A DNA stretch of 64,000 nucleotides. It comes from Gibbula magus (lineage: Eukaryota > Mollusca > Gastropoda > Trochida > Trochidae). The position numbers and the translations under genes were made by a program. The stretch is taken from assembly GCA_936450465.1 (NCBI GenBank), contig OW388302.1:58220459-58284458 (forward strand), given 5' to 3'. Under the pieces are notes generated by a model, which saw only the letters and a program-made list of their open reading frames with translations, was not told the DNA's origin and searched no databases. This document shows, piece after piece, positions 34,540 to 46,814 of this stretch (within the stretch, counting starts at the first letter, position 1; each line of letters starts with the position of its first letter).

Positions 34540-35800
34540 ACTTTATGTTTTGGAATGTTGGTGGTATAACACATAAACTATCTGATAATGACTTTACTGA
34601 ATATGTGAACTCTTTTGATGTTGTCGGAGTCAGTGAAACGTGGTGTAATGATGTAGATATAGAGCATGTTTTTCCTGATTTCCAGGTGCATGTAAAAAAC
34701 GCAGATACAATATCTACCTGTGGTAGACCTTCCAGGGGAATACTAGTGTTAATACGTAACCAGTTTTCCAAATATAGAAAATGGACGAAAATAACATAAA
34801 ATGCTATTTTTATATTATTTGATCGTGCATTACTTGACCTTGATAAAGATATTTTATACTCGTGCGTATATATTCAAATGGAAGGCTCGACCTGGTACGA
34901 TAAATTGTCTACACATTGCAAAAATGGTATACTCGTATTTCAAGACTCGTTATTAGATATTTTGACCCATCTACCAGATGTTTATATCCTCTGTGGCGGT
35001 GATTTTAATGCTCGAACTGGCACAAACCCTGATTAGATGATGATTTATTAGAATATACAGAACATCAAAATGACTCGCATTGGGACTTTTTAACTGATTT
35101 CTTTAGCCATAAACGTTTTTTCCGCCGTTAGAGTTGTAAACAACTTTGGTAAAACCTTATTAGATTTATGTTCACCTTGAATGTTCACATAATGAATGGA
35201 CGGTCTGTTAGTGATAATGAAATTGGAGATTTTACCTTTATAGGTGCTAACGGTACAAGCCTCATAGATTATTTTATTTCATCATCAGTATTATTTGACT
35301 TTGTTGATGCTTTTAGTGTACAGTCTCGTACCGAGTCAGACCACCTGCCAATAACAGTATCCTTGAAGTCCAAGCATGTACAAGCTTATGACGAATATGT
35401 CAAGAATCCAAATAAATATGTAAGATTTGTCTGGGATAACGATAAAGCAGAAGACTTTAGAGAAAATCTCCTATCAGATGATGTTCAATCACTATTTGAT
35501 AAATCACTTGACTACGCATTTACGAATATTGATGACAGTATTAAATATGTTACTGACGCACTCTGTTTAGGTGCGGAAAATATGAAAAGAAAAGTAAGTA
35601 CGTCAAAAAGAAAACCTAACAAATGGTATGATGAAGAATGTGAGAAGCTAAAAATAAAACGTTGTAAGCTGCTTAACAAGTTTAGAAAATGGAAAGATAA
35701 GAAATCATACAAAGAATACTGTCAGATAAGAAATGATTATAACGCAGTGTGTAAGCAAGAGAGACTTGATTACTTTAGAAAAAAACAGGTAGATATAGAA
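34540..35800 (+). mobile_element. LINE ORF2 endonuclease part, RT missing
   Basis: ORF2 starts right after the ORF1 stop (ATG at 34542). It encodes an AP-type endonuclease: FWNVGGITHKL, VVGVSETWC (catalytic Glu) near 34630, GGDFNARTG near 35000, and SRTESDHLPI near 35335-35350 (the catalytic SDH). At least three frameshifts or stops lie between 34799 and 35168. The 35168-35878 frame continues into the charged linker (KPNKWYDEECEKLK, KQERLDYFRKK) and similarity stops near 35800. No RT follows. LINE copies are usually cut at the 5' end, so a copy with its 5' part but no 3' part is unusual and implies later deletion or separation. Confidence 0.85.
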
Positions 35801-35879
35801 AATTGTTGCTATTGTTGGATTTATTGCTATATTTGGAAACATGAATTGACAAACAATGCACAGATACATGTTTATTAAT

Positions 35880-38740
35880 TCTTGACAGATTGTGAGATTC
35901 TAAATAGTGTAAGTGAAATTCTTTGTTTATTTTCACGGATTTTACCAAATGTAATTGATTGATGTTTTCATTTGCTGACATTTTCCCAAATTGCCATTAT
36001 TTTCTAACAAGAATATAATCAATGTTTATTCTTTAAAAAGCTAGGTGACGATATTCTGAACATAATGATGTAAAACTTATGCATTTTGCATGCACTTACT
36101 ATATAATTTCAACCCTTTGGTAACATTTTTATTACGACGTCAAACACGCACCTGCAGGCAATTTTGTGATTGAAAATACGTTCAAGATTTGTAATTCGTC
36201 ATTTCTCAAAAATGTAAAGTTTTACAGAGATACTAATTACATCACCATAAAAGCCCATTGATTTCTGATTCGGAAAATTTGCACTTTTCATGAATCACAG
36301 AACTTTGTCATACACGTTTGTCGTATGTATGTCAAAGGGTCAAACGTCAGGGACGTGTCAATATATGAAAACTATTTGGGCCATATCGTGGCCTGCAGCA
36401 GGCAGGATCTTAAGAATTAACTCATAAATGTTGAAAATATATACGTCTTTTCACAGTTTAGTATATATTAACATTATTGTGTGTTTGTGAAGTGATTTCT
36501 AGTGCGGTATCTAGAAACTTCTAGAAAGTATTTACTTTTTGGGAGATAGTCACACATTTTTAGATATTCGAAAACTGCAAATAAACCTTGTAATATTTTG
36601 AAAATTTCAACAATATAACTCAAGTAGAACAGTGGACAATTGAGGTTTACTTTCTTGGTCTCCTCGTTATAACGCACCTCACTGATCTGCTCAATGGACA
36701 GTCGGTTTACAACAGTCGCTGTTCAGCCTCTCGCTGTACTGCGCCATGACGGGTTTGTTGCTTGTGAGGAAAATAATGAACGAAAGTAATATCCCAGAAA
36801 AAGATTCACCCACCAAGTGTTTTTGATCAGGGGGCTCCGGTTAAAGTTATTTAATGAATATAGGCCTAAGGTCATTTGCGATACAGCGAGGTCACAACAG
36901 AATTTCTTTTTTGTATGTAAAAACTACAGGGATAGAAGACATAATATGTATATTTATACAAAAGGTTATGACATAAGGTGCATACTTTTTGGTGCTGCAC
37001 ACATGTCGAAGGAAGAAAATTTAAGATTATTGAGTCAGTCCACTCCTTCATAATTAATATGGGTAGATTTGGCAAAGTCATGTAAGTTATCTAAAATATG
37101 TAAATTTGGTTATTCAAGAATTGACTTCAAAATTTACGCAAAGTTTGCACAGCGTTTTTTAAGTTTATACCGCATTGAACTTAATAAATTTTGAAGTCAA
37201 TACTTCTAGATAAATATATTCGTACCTAATGTTTTTGAAAAGGTTTCATTGCTACAAATATACAAAATTGCAACAATTAGAGCTGTACTATTTACGCGTA
37301 TGAAGACACCAAATATTAGCCCCGCTTACAACGTGTTCATCAACCAATGAAAATGCACAACACAACTAGCCATGAACCTGACGTCATGGGGGAGTGGCTA
37401 AATGTGATGTGACGCACGAAATTAAGTTCATGCAGGTATGAACTGAATCTCTGTGACAGTGTTCAGCGAATCATATTCACGCAAAGCAATTTCTATGTAT
37501 TCATTAAATCACTGAACTGTTACATCATCGGTCACATGTCACAAAGCTGTTTTTATGTTTTGTTATGGGGACAGGCCTTAATATAAGCTGCGCTTGTTGG
37601 TCAATCCCCTTCATCTTGTAATGTATTCCGAAATAAATATGTTTAAACCAAGGTCATTTGCATGCATTTGCTTATATCAAATTGTTGTTTTATAATTAGA
37701 TCCAGTAAGTATTGGATCAGTTAACTCCGTTTAATGAATTAGATTTCAGTTGTTATTGGGTATTTAAGAAATGATTTTGGAATAAATATACAAGTCAGTA
37801 ATATGATGCGGCAATTCTTAAGAATCATTCGACAAATAAAACATAAGACCCATTGAATGTACATTTAGTGCTAGTCCGTAAAATGTTTATAAACATTTTA
37901 AAATACATTTCCATACTCAATAAGTATACTTTTGAAATTTAGTGGGATCATTTACAATTTTGTCCTGGAACCATTGGATCAATAACCTTGCGTAATTCAC
38001 ATTCGTTCACATTGTAGACAATTATTCTAATGTATATGTCGGTGAACTTTTGTATGAACTCAAAACACAATTGCAGAGGTAGCCCAAGGACTGTATAAGA
38101 GACAAGCCTGTGCACATCAATGTTGTATTGTATATAGACGGATAGGCATACACGTAAGTAAACAATCAGGACTGTTGTATATGACTGAACAGTTTCCGGT
38201 TATTGAGAATCACTTGCCATAGGTACTGATGATACCTGTACAGGGGTGATTAGCAGGGGATTCAACGTTCTGCAGTGGAACGTAACTTATTTCCTGATAC
38301 TGCGTAATTAAGCAATGAAGTTTAACTCCTTGGTTTTTATATCGTCACTCTAATTATAACATGTAAAAAATTATGTACAATGTGTGACGCTAAAAAAATT
38401 GAAGTTGATTGTTACTTTTATCCAGATTTAAATGGACAGACGTTAATTCTATTGTGCCCTCCTTCTCGAACTTTACCCCACTGCAACAAATCTACTATCT
38501 AATGAATACCATAAATAACGCCATTCAACTGTAAGCTTCATTTTATCATGTTTTAGTCTCTTTTTTAGATATGTGTACGAAAGCTTTGTTTGTGTACATG
38601 TGTTTTGTTTACCATATGCATAAGTGTATATTCAATTTGTAAGTATATATGAATCCTGTGCGAAAGTATGCCAGTCTACAGGTTTGCCTGTGTGTTTGTC
38701 GTTCGGTATATATAGTAAGTACTAAATGAGTTAGTGTGTT
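35880..38740. other. No supported gene
   Basis: AT-rich. Contains a three-unit heat-shock-type motif at 36514-36526 and an inverted repeat with arms of about 17 bases at 37120-37136 and 37185-37201 (ATTGACTTCAAAATTTA). The frame at 36817-37053 has no recognisable content. Confidence 0.45.
36514..36526. promoter_or_regulatory. Heat-shock-element-like trimer
   Basis: GAA-AC-TTC-TA-GAA, three alternating pentamer cores in correct 5-base phase. No gene is recognised downstream on either strand, so function is doubtful. Confidence 0.25.
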
Positions 38741-38744
38741 GAGC

Positions 38745-39172
38745 ATATTTCACTTGTTTATCTTGTTTATTCTCTCCCCTCTCACCTTCCCCCTCTCACC
38801 TTTTATTTCCCCTTCGTCTTCCCCTTCCCCTTCCCCTTCCCCCTTCCCACTTCCCACTTCCCCCTTCCCCTCCCCTTCCCTACCATATGAAAGTATAAAT
38901 GTTTTTTAATTGTATTTTTGTAATTATTACTCTCTCCTCCTTCCCTATCCCATCTCTCCTCCCTCTCCCCTCTCTCGTCTCTCTCCCCTTCCCACTTCCC
39001 ACTTCCCCCTTCCCCTCCCCTTCCCTACCATATGAAAGTATAAATGTTTTTTAATTGTATTTTTGTAATTATTACTCTCTCCTCCTTCCCTATCCCATCT
39101 CTCCTCCCTCTCCCCTCTCTCGTCTCTCTCCCCTCACTCCTCCCCCCCCCCTCCCCCCCCCCCCCCCCCCAA
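38745..39172. repeat. Pyrimidine tract with 145-bp tandem duplication
   Basis: Long C/T-only runs are broken by the same TACCATATGAAAGTATAAATG block at 38881 and 39026, a 145-base period. The tract ends in a poly-C run at about 39140-39170. Homopyrimidine tracts of this size can form triplex DNA. Confidence 0.85.
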
Positions 39173-39295
39173 ATGGTTGAAAACATTAAATTGGACATCA
39201 AAGCGTGATTACTTCACTAGATTGATGGTAGTGCATTTCACGAGAGACCAAAAATGTATCAAAAATAGTTTCATAGCCTTGACAATCATTAACTA

Positions 39296-39934
39296 ATGAT
39301 AAGTTCTCATGTGTATGTCCCTGCCTCTGATCATCCCGCTGTAAACGAACGTCACTGCGGACGAGGCACCGGACCTAATGGAACAGATTCAGGTATCGCA
39401 GAGTGTTCGGGCTCTTTGCTTCGGGAGGTTGAGGACTCCCCTTCTTATGCCGAAATGGCGAGACTTGAGACCTTCTGTGAGGAAATCATGCCCCACTTGA
39501 GCCGACACATGGTCAGACCAAATCGCCTTTTCACAAGCACGGCGAAAGACTTTGAGGCGACGATCACATTTGCCTCTCCCGGACGCTTGATGCCGCAGCT
39601 CGTGCTGGCTGACCGTCAACACATGTCCCTTCCGATCACCAAACCTCCGGTTCCGTTGACACCTCCTGTCTTGGACGAGGACATTCGTCAGATGGCAGCG
39701 CCCTTAATGGCGCATGCGGTGCTGGACAGCCACCTGGTCCAGCTTGAAAATGAGGAGAGGTCAATTTTGGGCATGACGGACTCCATTGCCCACGTGTGTC
39801 AAGCGATGACAGCGTTTGCCAAACATGCTGGCATGGAGGACGGGGCCAATGGATTATACAATCCTGGTACGTCCCTCTCAGGAGGCCATGCGGACAGGAA
39901 CCGGTTCCACTACCGTTCAGGTGGGACCTGCTAA
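39296..39934 (+). mobile_element. DIRS-type element, gag-like ORF
   Basis: A 212-codon frame without a recognised catalytic motif. It has EDSPSYAEMARLETF, a helical middle and LENEERSILGMTDSIAHV. GC content is clearly above the flanks. It lies directly upstream of the tyrosine recombinase at 39930-41023. I infer that it is the gag-like first ORF of a DIRS element from position and composition. Confidence 0.45.
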
Positions 39935-41023
39935 GGAGCAAACCAAGTGGATGCGTACACGAATACCCTCAGGTTCTGCGTCTTCATGCTTGGCTTGTCT
40001 CGGAGAGGGATTGTACACACCTGCTTCTCGGAAGCCGTGGCCCATACCGTTGCTACCTCGCAAAGAGAGTCAACCAGGAAGCTCTATGACTTCCAGTGAA
40101 ACGCCTTCACAGCCTTTTGCGAGGAGAAAGGGTTTGATATCCTGGCCGTCTCGATTCCCAAAGTGGCCGAATACTTGGTTCATTTCAAGATGGATGGAGT
40201 TCTGAAGGCCTCCTCCATCAATACCTACCTTGCCGCAAACATGTCCGTTCTCCGCAAGCGGGACCCGGGTATTAACATATCCGTCCTGAAAGAGATAAGT
40301 AAGACCTATCGTCAGGTGGACAGACGACAGAAGTCACGGCCTCCGGAATGGAATGAACCACCTCAAGTCGGACTACTACGAGCCTCTCTCTTAACCGAAC
40401 ATCTTGCGCCTCTCAGTGAAGACAGCCTTCCTGGTAGCCATGGCATCGGCTGCCAGGATATCGGAACTGCACGTGATGCAAGCTGACTTGCTCCGTTCGA
40501 GGTGAGGGACGGCGGTGTGGCCACGCTAGGCCTGGCGCCGGACTTCATCTTCAAGAACCAAGCTGCAGACAAACGCGGTAGGACATTCAGCCTCCCTACT
40601 ATACCATCTGCAGTAGGGGCCGCTGAAGAGGAGAACCGTATTCTCTGTCCGGTACGGGCTCTACGGATATACACCGAGCGCACCCGGACTCTACAACAGG
40701 GCAGGTGCAGGCTCTTCCTACCTTACTCCTAAACGAGTGTCAAGGAGATCGACAAGAGGCAGTTGGTGGTGTACCTGAGATCGGCAGTCCTGGACGCCTA
40801 CAAGGTGGCAGACCTTCCTCCTCCTGCTCGCTTTAATCCACACAAAATTAGAGCAGTGTCGGCTACTATGGCCCTCCATAGTAATAGTAATATACCTGTG
40901 GCGGACATCATGGCGGGCTGTTTTTGGAAGACCGGAATGGTGTTCACCAATCACTATCTACGCGACGTATCTACTGAAGATCTAGAAGGCGTGGCGATGC
41001 TTGGGCCTCAGTTGTTCGCTTAA
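39930..41023 (+). mobile_element. DIRS-type tyrosine recombinase, broken
   Basis: Three frames tile one recombinase. The N-terminal part has EKGFDILAVSIPKVAEYLVHF and SSINTYLAANMS. After a frameshift near 40430 comes the box with SAARISELH (first catalytic Arg), then the 40502-40732 frame. After a stop near 40732 the 40763-41023 frame has NPHKIRAVSATMALHS (H-x-x-R box), GCFWKTGMV (Trp) and FTNHYLRD (nucleophile Tyr). All key residues of a tyrosine recombinase are therefore present, but in separate frames. The reverse transcriptase and RNase H seen in the sister copy at 48834-51040 are missing between the gag-like part and the recombinase. Confidence 0.85.
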
Positions 41024-41345
41024 CACCGTACCTCCTCTGGACACCTATCTAGCGCGTTCTCATCGACAAGATAAGGGGTTCGTCCCTGTCTGTGAGTGCG
41101 TGCAATAAACTTCGCATCGCACTTTTCTTCAGTGTTGTGTTGTGTTTTAAGCTTATTGGCGACCCCTATAGGGTCGACGGAAGTGGAACCCTTAGGGTTG
41201 TAACTGACTCTTAACACTGTGCCTTACGGTCAACTAGTCCTTGCAGACCAGTCGCCAATTCCCGTTTTTACAGGGAGAGTTACCTCCTCTGCTCTCGGGT
41301 TGTCTCACAGCTTGCCGCCTGCAGTGGCATGATGGCTACGGTATA
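41024..41345 (+). mobile_element. DIRS-type element 3' terminal region
   Basis: Non-coding sequence after the recombinase stop. It has short palindromic blocks (CCCCTATAGGG, AACCCTTAGGGTT) and GGGAGAGTTACCTCC near the end. DIRS elements end in complex inverted or split repeats; the exact boundary was not determined. Confidence 0.4.
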
Positions 41346-41599
41346 ATGAGGTTAATACCAATCTAATTTTACTAAATTTAATGCAATTTTAAAGCCAACT
41401 CATATTTTTTTTTAAATATTTAGGGGGAAAAGTGAGAAGAAAATACATGCTAGGAGATAGAAAATAATAAATGTAAGGTACACATTTAAGTTATACATTC
41501 TCCTATTTAATTTGTACTTAAAGTAATAACATGTAATTAATAATAATTATTCCAATGGTAAACACTTTCTCATATGGCTTTAAGAAAGCCTCAGATATT

Positions 41600-42720
41600 G
41601 AGGTGATAATAACCAATGAGTGTTAAAAGCATCACCCTGGAGAAAATAGTCTAACACTTACACTCTGAAAAGAAAAAGGAGCCTCAACAAAATCTCATTA
41701 TATTTGATGAATGAATATATTTTCATTTTCTGTAATTAACAAATTGCCTGTTCTGCAATTTTTTTAAAATTATTACCAGTTTTGTATATAGGGGGCCCTT
41801 TGAAGTGTAAGTTAAAACCAAAACAAATACTCACTTTGGACATGTTTTTCACACCTCATAAATTAACCAACCCAGATGGAAAATAAATGTTATTCCATGT
41901 TTTTAGGTTAATGTTTCAATTTAAAATGATTGTATTTACAATATAAATGTAACTCACAAATTCAAACCCCTCTATTTATAAATATGCTCATGTCAATTGA
42001 CAATCCAGATGTTGTCTAAACCATAACCATTTATACACATACGCAATGCAATGATTTTAAGATATCCATGATTAGAGAGTTCAAGGTATTACAGGGATCA
42101 CCCTAGAAATAATGAGATTTTAAAATAATAAAGATTATTGTTCAATAACTGTCTAATCAACCATATGGGTTTGTTTGTAATTTTATTTCTTTTTAGAGAA
42201 GCATTTTTATGGAATATGTGGATATAATAAATGGGTAAATATAAAACAAAAATCATGCCCAAAGTGATCCCTTTCTTTAGTGTGTACCTTTGCATCTGTA
42301 TTTGATGAAAGTATCTACCATAATTTTTTAATTTCCTATTCTGGCTTTCTCCCAAACATATTGATTTGTTTTTACCAGTTCTGTATGTAGTGAACCATTT
42401 AAAATGTATGGTAAGAAAATAAATAAATAATCACTTTGGACTTTATTTTTCAATCCTTATATATATGCCAACCCAGAGCAAATAGATTATGTATAGTATG
42501 CCCCCAAAAAACGTTTTGAAAATGAATTTCAATTTATACTGGTAGGTAAATGTTATCAAACTTTAGGATGCTTGTATTTACAATACAAATGTTACTCAAA
42601 CCCCACTGTTCATAAATGTGATATGCCAAATGACAATCAATAACAACATGAATATAAAATATACATATAAAATGCAATAAATCTAAGAGAACTACAGCAA
42701 TAATACCATATTACTTTCCT
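41600..42720. repeat. Diverged direct repeat, about 600-640 bp apart
   Basis: Matching blocks recur in order: ACCAGTTTTGTATATAG at 41775 and ACCAGTTCTGTATGTAG at 42374; TCACTTTGGAC at 41831 and 42431; TGTATTTACAAT at 41931 and 42573; then ACCCCTCTATTTATAAAT and ACCCCACTGTTCATAAAT. AT-rich and without a coding signal; probably an old tandem duplication. Confidence 0.65.
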
Positions 42721-43274
42721 ATTCATTATTAAATAACTGATTGTATATTACTTTATTCGGCACTTATACACACATGTATCACTCTGTAAAACTGAAATGT
42801 AGCCGAACCCTTATGTCTAGATTGATTGACATGGATTTGGGAATATGTATTTAGATGATATATCTAAACATACCCCATTAAGTCTACTACCATCGGGAAC
42901 TATCATAGCTAACATGTACAAATCGAACACAAAATCAAAATATGATATATCTGATGGACAGCCTTCAACCTAAAGTTTGTATTAATTCAGAATAATAAAA
43001 GATGTCCTCAACCTGTCTTTGAAACATATCAGCCGTTGATATTACTGCTCATTTATAACAAAATGCTTACGAGTTGCCACTTCGCTTGCCGCCATGTTTT
43101 GCCTTCACCACGATCAGCTGTTATGCTAATGAGGTCAATGTCGTTTGTAAATGAGCGCGCGAAAAGGGGTCTATACATTTATATACACATTTTTAAATGT
43201 AATACCTGTATATGATTAAATGCAATAAAACCTATAATAAATACAAACTATAACCATTTCAAATATAACTTTTT

Positions 43275-43712
43275 GTGACGACTCCTATCTTGCATACTGC
43301 AATTGTTGACAAATCTTTAGAATATATCTCATATCCACCAATTACCAAGCATACACACGAAATAATTTTGTATCAATATTGGAATATTATAACTCTTAAA
43401 AGCCAAATAACTAAGCCGATATTCGATTTTTTTTGGAATATAAACAAAAGTGTAATATATTCCATATACCAAAACCAATCAAGCATTCTATTCACAGAAA
43501 CAACATTTGAATCACGCCGTAACCACTTACATATTTGCCTTTATCCGCAATATTGCATTCACTTTAATATACAACAGATCGAGAAAAGATCCCCTCCCCT
43601 CTATGTATATACAAACGTAATCGAATTATATCGTGATGGAATTTTAAATCATATCTTATGTACGCAGATGAATGCCCTTGTAATTCATCGGACTTTAATG
43701 TTGAAGAAATGA
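43275..43712 (+). other. Orphan open frame, 145 codons
   Basis: An unusually long stop-free frame for this AT-rich context, but it opens at a GTG and has no ATG in its first 130 codons. No domain, signal peptide or paralogue in the window. It could be a piece of a decayed element or chance. Confidence 0.15.
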
Positions 43713-44067
43713 ATCGATGTTCAAATCGAGAAAACAGTAAGTCAGATACAACATTTAATAGAGCATGTACCAGAAGAAGAGTATGATAAAAGTATGACAA
43801 AAGCACAATGGGGGTTTAAATGAAATGATGATATATATAAGTAAATGCATATTTGTTTATCAGCTTGTCTGTTCACAGATCATTCGTTAATTAGCACGTC
43901 AACCATGCATGACCGGAGGCAGACAAGGAGCATTATAATGAGGAAGCATGGTAGAGTAGGAAGACTTCAACATTAAATCCCCGTTTTTCTAATAAAGTTA
44001 TAAAGTTGATTTTTAAAATGTGTGTTAAATGTAATAAGCAGTTTCAGAGTATGCCAAAATTGTTGAG

Positions 44068-44191
44068 ATATCTCGCAAAAAATAAAAACTCGAAATTTCT
44101 AGAAATGTTCTAGAAACTTTCTACATACGCAATAGATATGCACTAGAAAATTTCTAGATACGCACAAGAAATTTTCTAGAAATTTCTAGAA
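44068..44191. promoter_or_regulatory. Heat-shock-element-like cluster
   Basis: A perfect run of four alternating cores, TTC-TA-GAA-AT-TTC-TA-GAA, spans 44174-44191. Less regular copies of TTCTAGAA lie at 44093-44125 and 44150-44158. The decayed coding stretch at 44340-45130 starts about 150 bases downstream. The run could equally be a simple palindromic repeat of TTTCTAGAAA. Confidence 0.35.
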
Positions 44192-44339
44192 AGGGGGTAC
44201 TTTGTTTCTTGCTTAACTGTATATCAATTTGCCATCAATAGATATATTGTTGTTATTCAAGGTTGTTTGAATTTTGTATTTGAGTTTCTGATAAAATAGG
44301 TGAGCAGGTGAACAGGAACCTTTCCTGAGATCTATGTTC

Positions 44340-45130
44340 AGTAAAACAACAGCTGATGGAGATAACCCGCCTTATTGGATTGAAGGACAATGTTCAGTCC
44401 ATGGAGTCAGTTCACTCAACATGAACTCGAGGATTACGCCCAGCGGCACTATGGTTCACACCTTGAAATGCAGGAGAAGAAGGCAGTGGAGATGGAGACA
44501 TATCGACTACGCAAATCACTAATGAAAACATGGCGGAGAAAGCTTAATGAAAGGAAGCAGGTCTTCTATCATGCAGTGCGCACGGAACGTACTGCAGAAA
44601 TATACATTGACTTTTTAGACATGCTAATCCCATATATACCAAAGAAGATTTTGGAAAAGCGAGATGGATTTCAAGCAGATGAACTAAGAATACAAGTTCT
44701 CAATGAACATGTCAGATATGTCAAAACATTCTAAAAGATTGACGGATACATGTATGACCTGATAATATGTAATACTAGTGATTCGATTCAAGATAAAATG
44801 TTGGAGATCTGGTACAATGATGTGATGAGGGAGGAGAATAACACGGTAAAGATTTGGATGGAGAAGGAAGAATGGCTGATGCAATTCAGATGCAGAGGAG
44901 AACAGAAAAACAAAAGAAAAGAAGAGATCGCCACACAAGGGTTATAAACAAGGGAGAGACAACGTGAATTCCAAAACGTAGAACAAACGTGCCAGAAGTT
45001 TTACCAGGGGGGTAATTGAAGACAAACATTTTGTGCAACAGCAACAATTAAATGTGGCCAGTCTGATAATGGGTGTCACAACAGGAACCACCCCCTTCCA
45101 CGGACCCCTACATATCAAACCCAAATCTTA
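44340..45130 (+). pseudogene. Decayed coiled-coil ORF of unknown element
   Basis: One frame (44390 to about 45000) is open except for stops at 44732-44734 and 44945. It is Lys/Glu/Arg-rich and helical: YGSHLEMQEKKAVEME, WRRKLNERKQVFYHAVRTER, AEIYIDFLDMLIPYIPKK, MLEIWYNDVMREENNTVKIW and MEKEEWLMQFR. The 44334 frame seems to hold the first residues before a frameshift. I do not recognise the family with certainty. It resembles accessory ORFs of repeated elements more than a host gene. Confidence 0.4.
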
Positions 45131-45342
45131 TTGGAACAACGTTTGCTGATGAGAGGGACTCCACAACTGTTTCATACATAAATGTATACATGTGTGTGTG
45201 TAAATATAACATGCAAAATATTAAGAAATATTTATTTTGGTGATTATATTCCAGTTTATTTGCATATTAGCTTCGAGTTTGTTTGTCTATAAGTATGTGT
45301 CAGAATAATAGAAAGAGTGAATTATAATTGTATTTAGAAGAA

Positions 45343-46070
45343 GTTTATTCAATTGAAGTATGTAGGCCTTGGGCCCATAATATAGCATGTAGATAATGCA
45401 TGTGTTATAGAATTGATGCTCTTAAATGCATAGCTTTAACAATGAAAGATGCTAACAGCTTAATGGCAACTGGGTTATATGACGACATTAAAACATAAAA
45501 CTTATGTCTGCTTGGAAATTGAAGATATCTTTTAGGAATAAATTCATTTCTTAAATCATCATAACATGTGCATATTAAAATAAAGTGATATTCATATTCT
45601 ATATAATTACATTTACATACATTGCATATTCGCTCATTTCTGGGTTCCTTATTATGCCTACCGGTTTCAACTCTAAGATGACTAGAGCAACATCGTAAGC
45701 GAGCCACATTTTTCACATGTTAAAACAGTAATGTACAATTCAGTGGAAAAACTGTGTTTATACATACAATATAAATAAACCTTTGGACTACCTTGAACAC
45801 CAGAGTGCCAATCGTGTTCACAACAAAATTTTAATCTACTGAAAAATTCAAACATAGACATATTGATAATACGCTGATACTCCCAAACATACCGAAATCC
45901 GAGTGAACATAAAATATCTCTGACATTAGAAGTCCAGTTGACATTATTAATAGCTTGCAACTGCATATTATAACATTTTTTGACATATCTGTAATTAGGT
46001 ATATAGCTAAAATTTTACCCCAGTAGGAAATCACTCTTTTATATGCAAACATATACATAGGTAATTTTAT
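45343..46070 (-). mobile_element. CR1/Jockey-like LINE, 3' end
   Basis: The minus strand reads, over two frameshifts, AYKRVISYWGKILA, NWTSNVRDILCSLGFRYVW and FCCEHDWHSGVQGS, then VARLRCCSSHLRVETGRHNK, RICNVCKCN and EYHFILICTCYDDLR. The last part is the C-terminal Cys/His (CX2C...HX4C) domain that follows the RT in many non-LTR elements. The 3' UTR ends in sense with GGGCCCAAGGCCTA and ATTGAATAAA, where AATAAA could be the polyadenylation signal. Confidence 0.85.
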
Positions 46071-46074
46071 TTAA

Positions 46075-46814
46075 TCATTTATTAATTGAATCATGCCCAA
46101 AATGTCAATTCTAAATGTGGCACATTCACTTTTGCTTGATTTTCATATTTAAAACTGCTGCAAAGTATTTATTATGAAGATTGGTAAGATTGTAGGGGGT
46201 AACAGAAATGTGTCTTTATCATTTTGGAAATAATAATGTATTAACAATCTTTTTCAGCATAAAGCCTGGGCACACTTTTAAAACTGACTCATGCCACCAC
46301 GAGATGGGAAAAGTTTGTAATATCATGAATAGAGCATGCGCAGACATGAGTGAAATAATACATTCTTTCGATCACGCGAGATGAAGTTAATAAGGCATTT
46401 GTCAAGAGTTCTGTCCCGTAGTTGATACAGTTTTTGTCCTTACATGAGTCGAGAAGGATTTAAAAATAAATAGTTAATATTTGAAGGGCACGTTTAATTT
46501 TACAACCAGATTAAACTGCCTAAACCTGTAGCTAAGGACTTCGTATATTACTTTCTCCATAATTGATATTACTCATAATCACTATTAACGGTTGATATTA
46601 TTTATATTTATTCTTATTGCTCTCGGGCAACTATGCTTTACAACATTTACAACCTATACCTCAATAGATATGTAGTATTTCCTCATTCAAGCTGACATCC
46701 TTTTTGATTTACAATACTTGTTTTAATCTTAAGTGGCTTATTTGAGAAAATATTACTTCTTCTATAAATAATTAATGGAATTTTAAATGGCAATTTAAAA
46801 AAATACGTTTCAAC
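46075..46814. other. No supported gene
   Basis: AT-rich; nothing recognised. Confidence 0.5.

Noticed and set aside
39389..39941. Minus-strand frames opposite the DIRS gag-like ORF
   Set aside because: They are shadows of the GC-richer plus-strand element.
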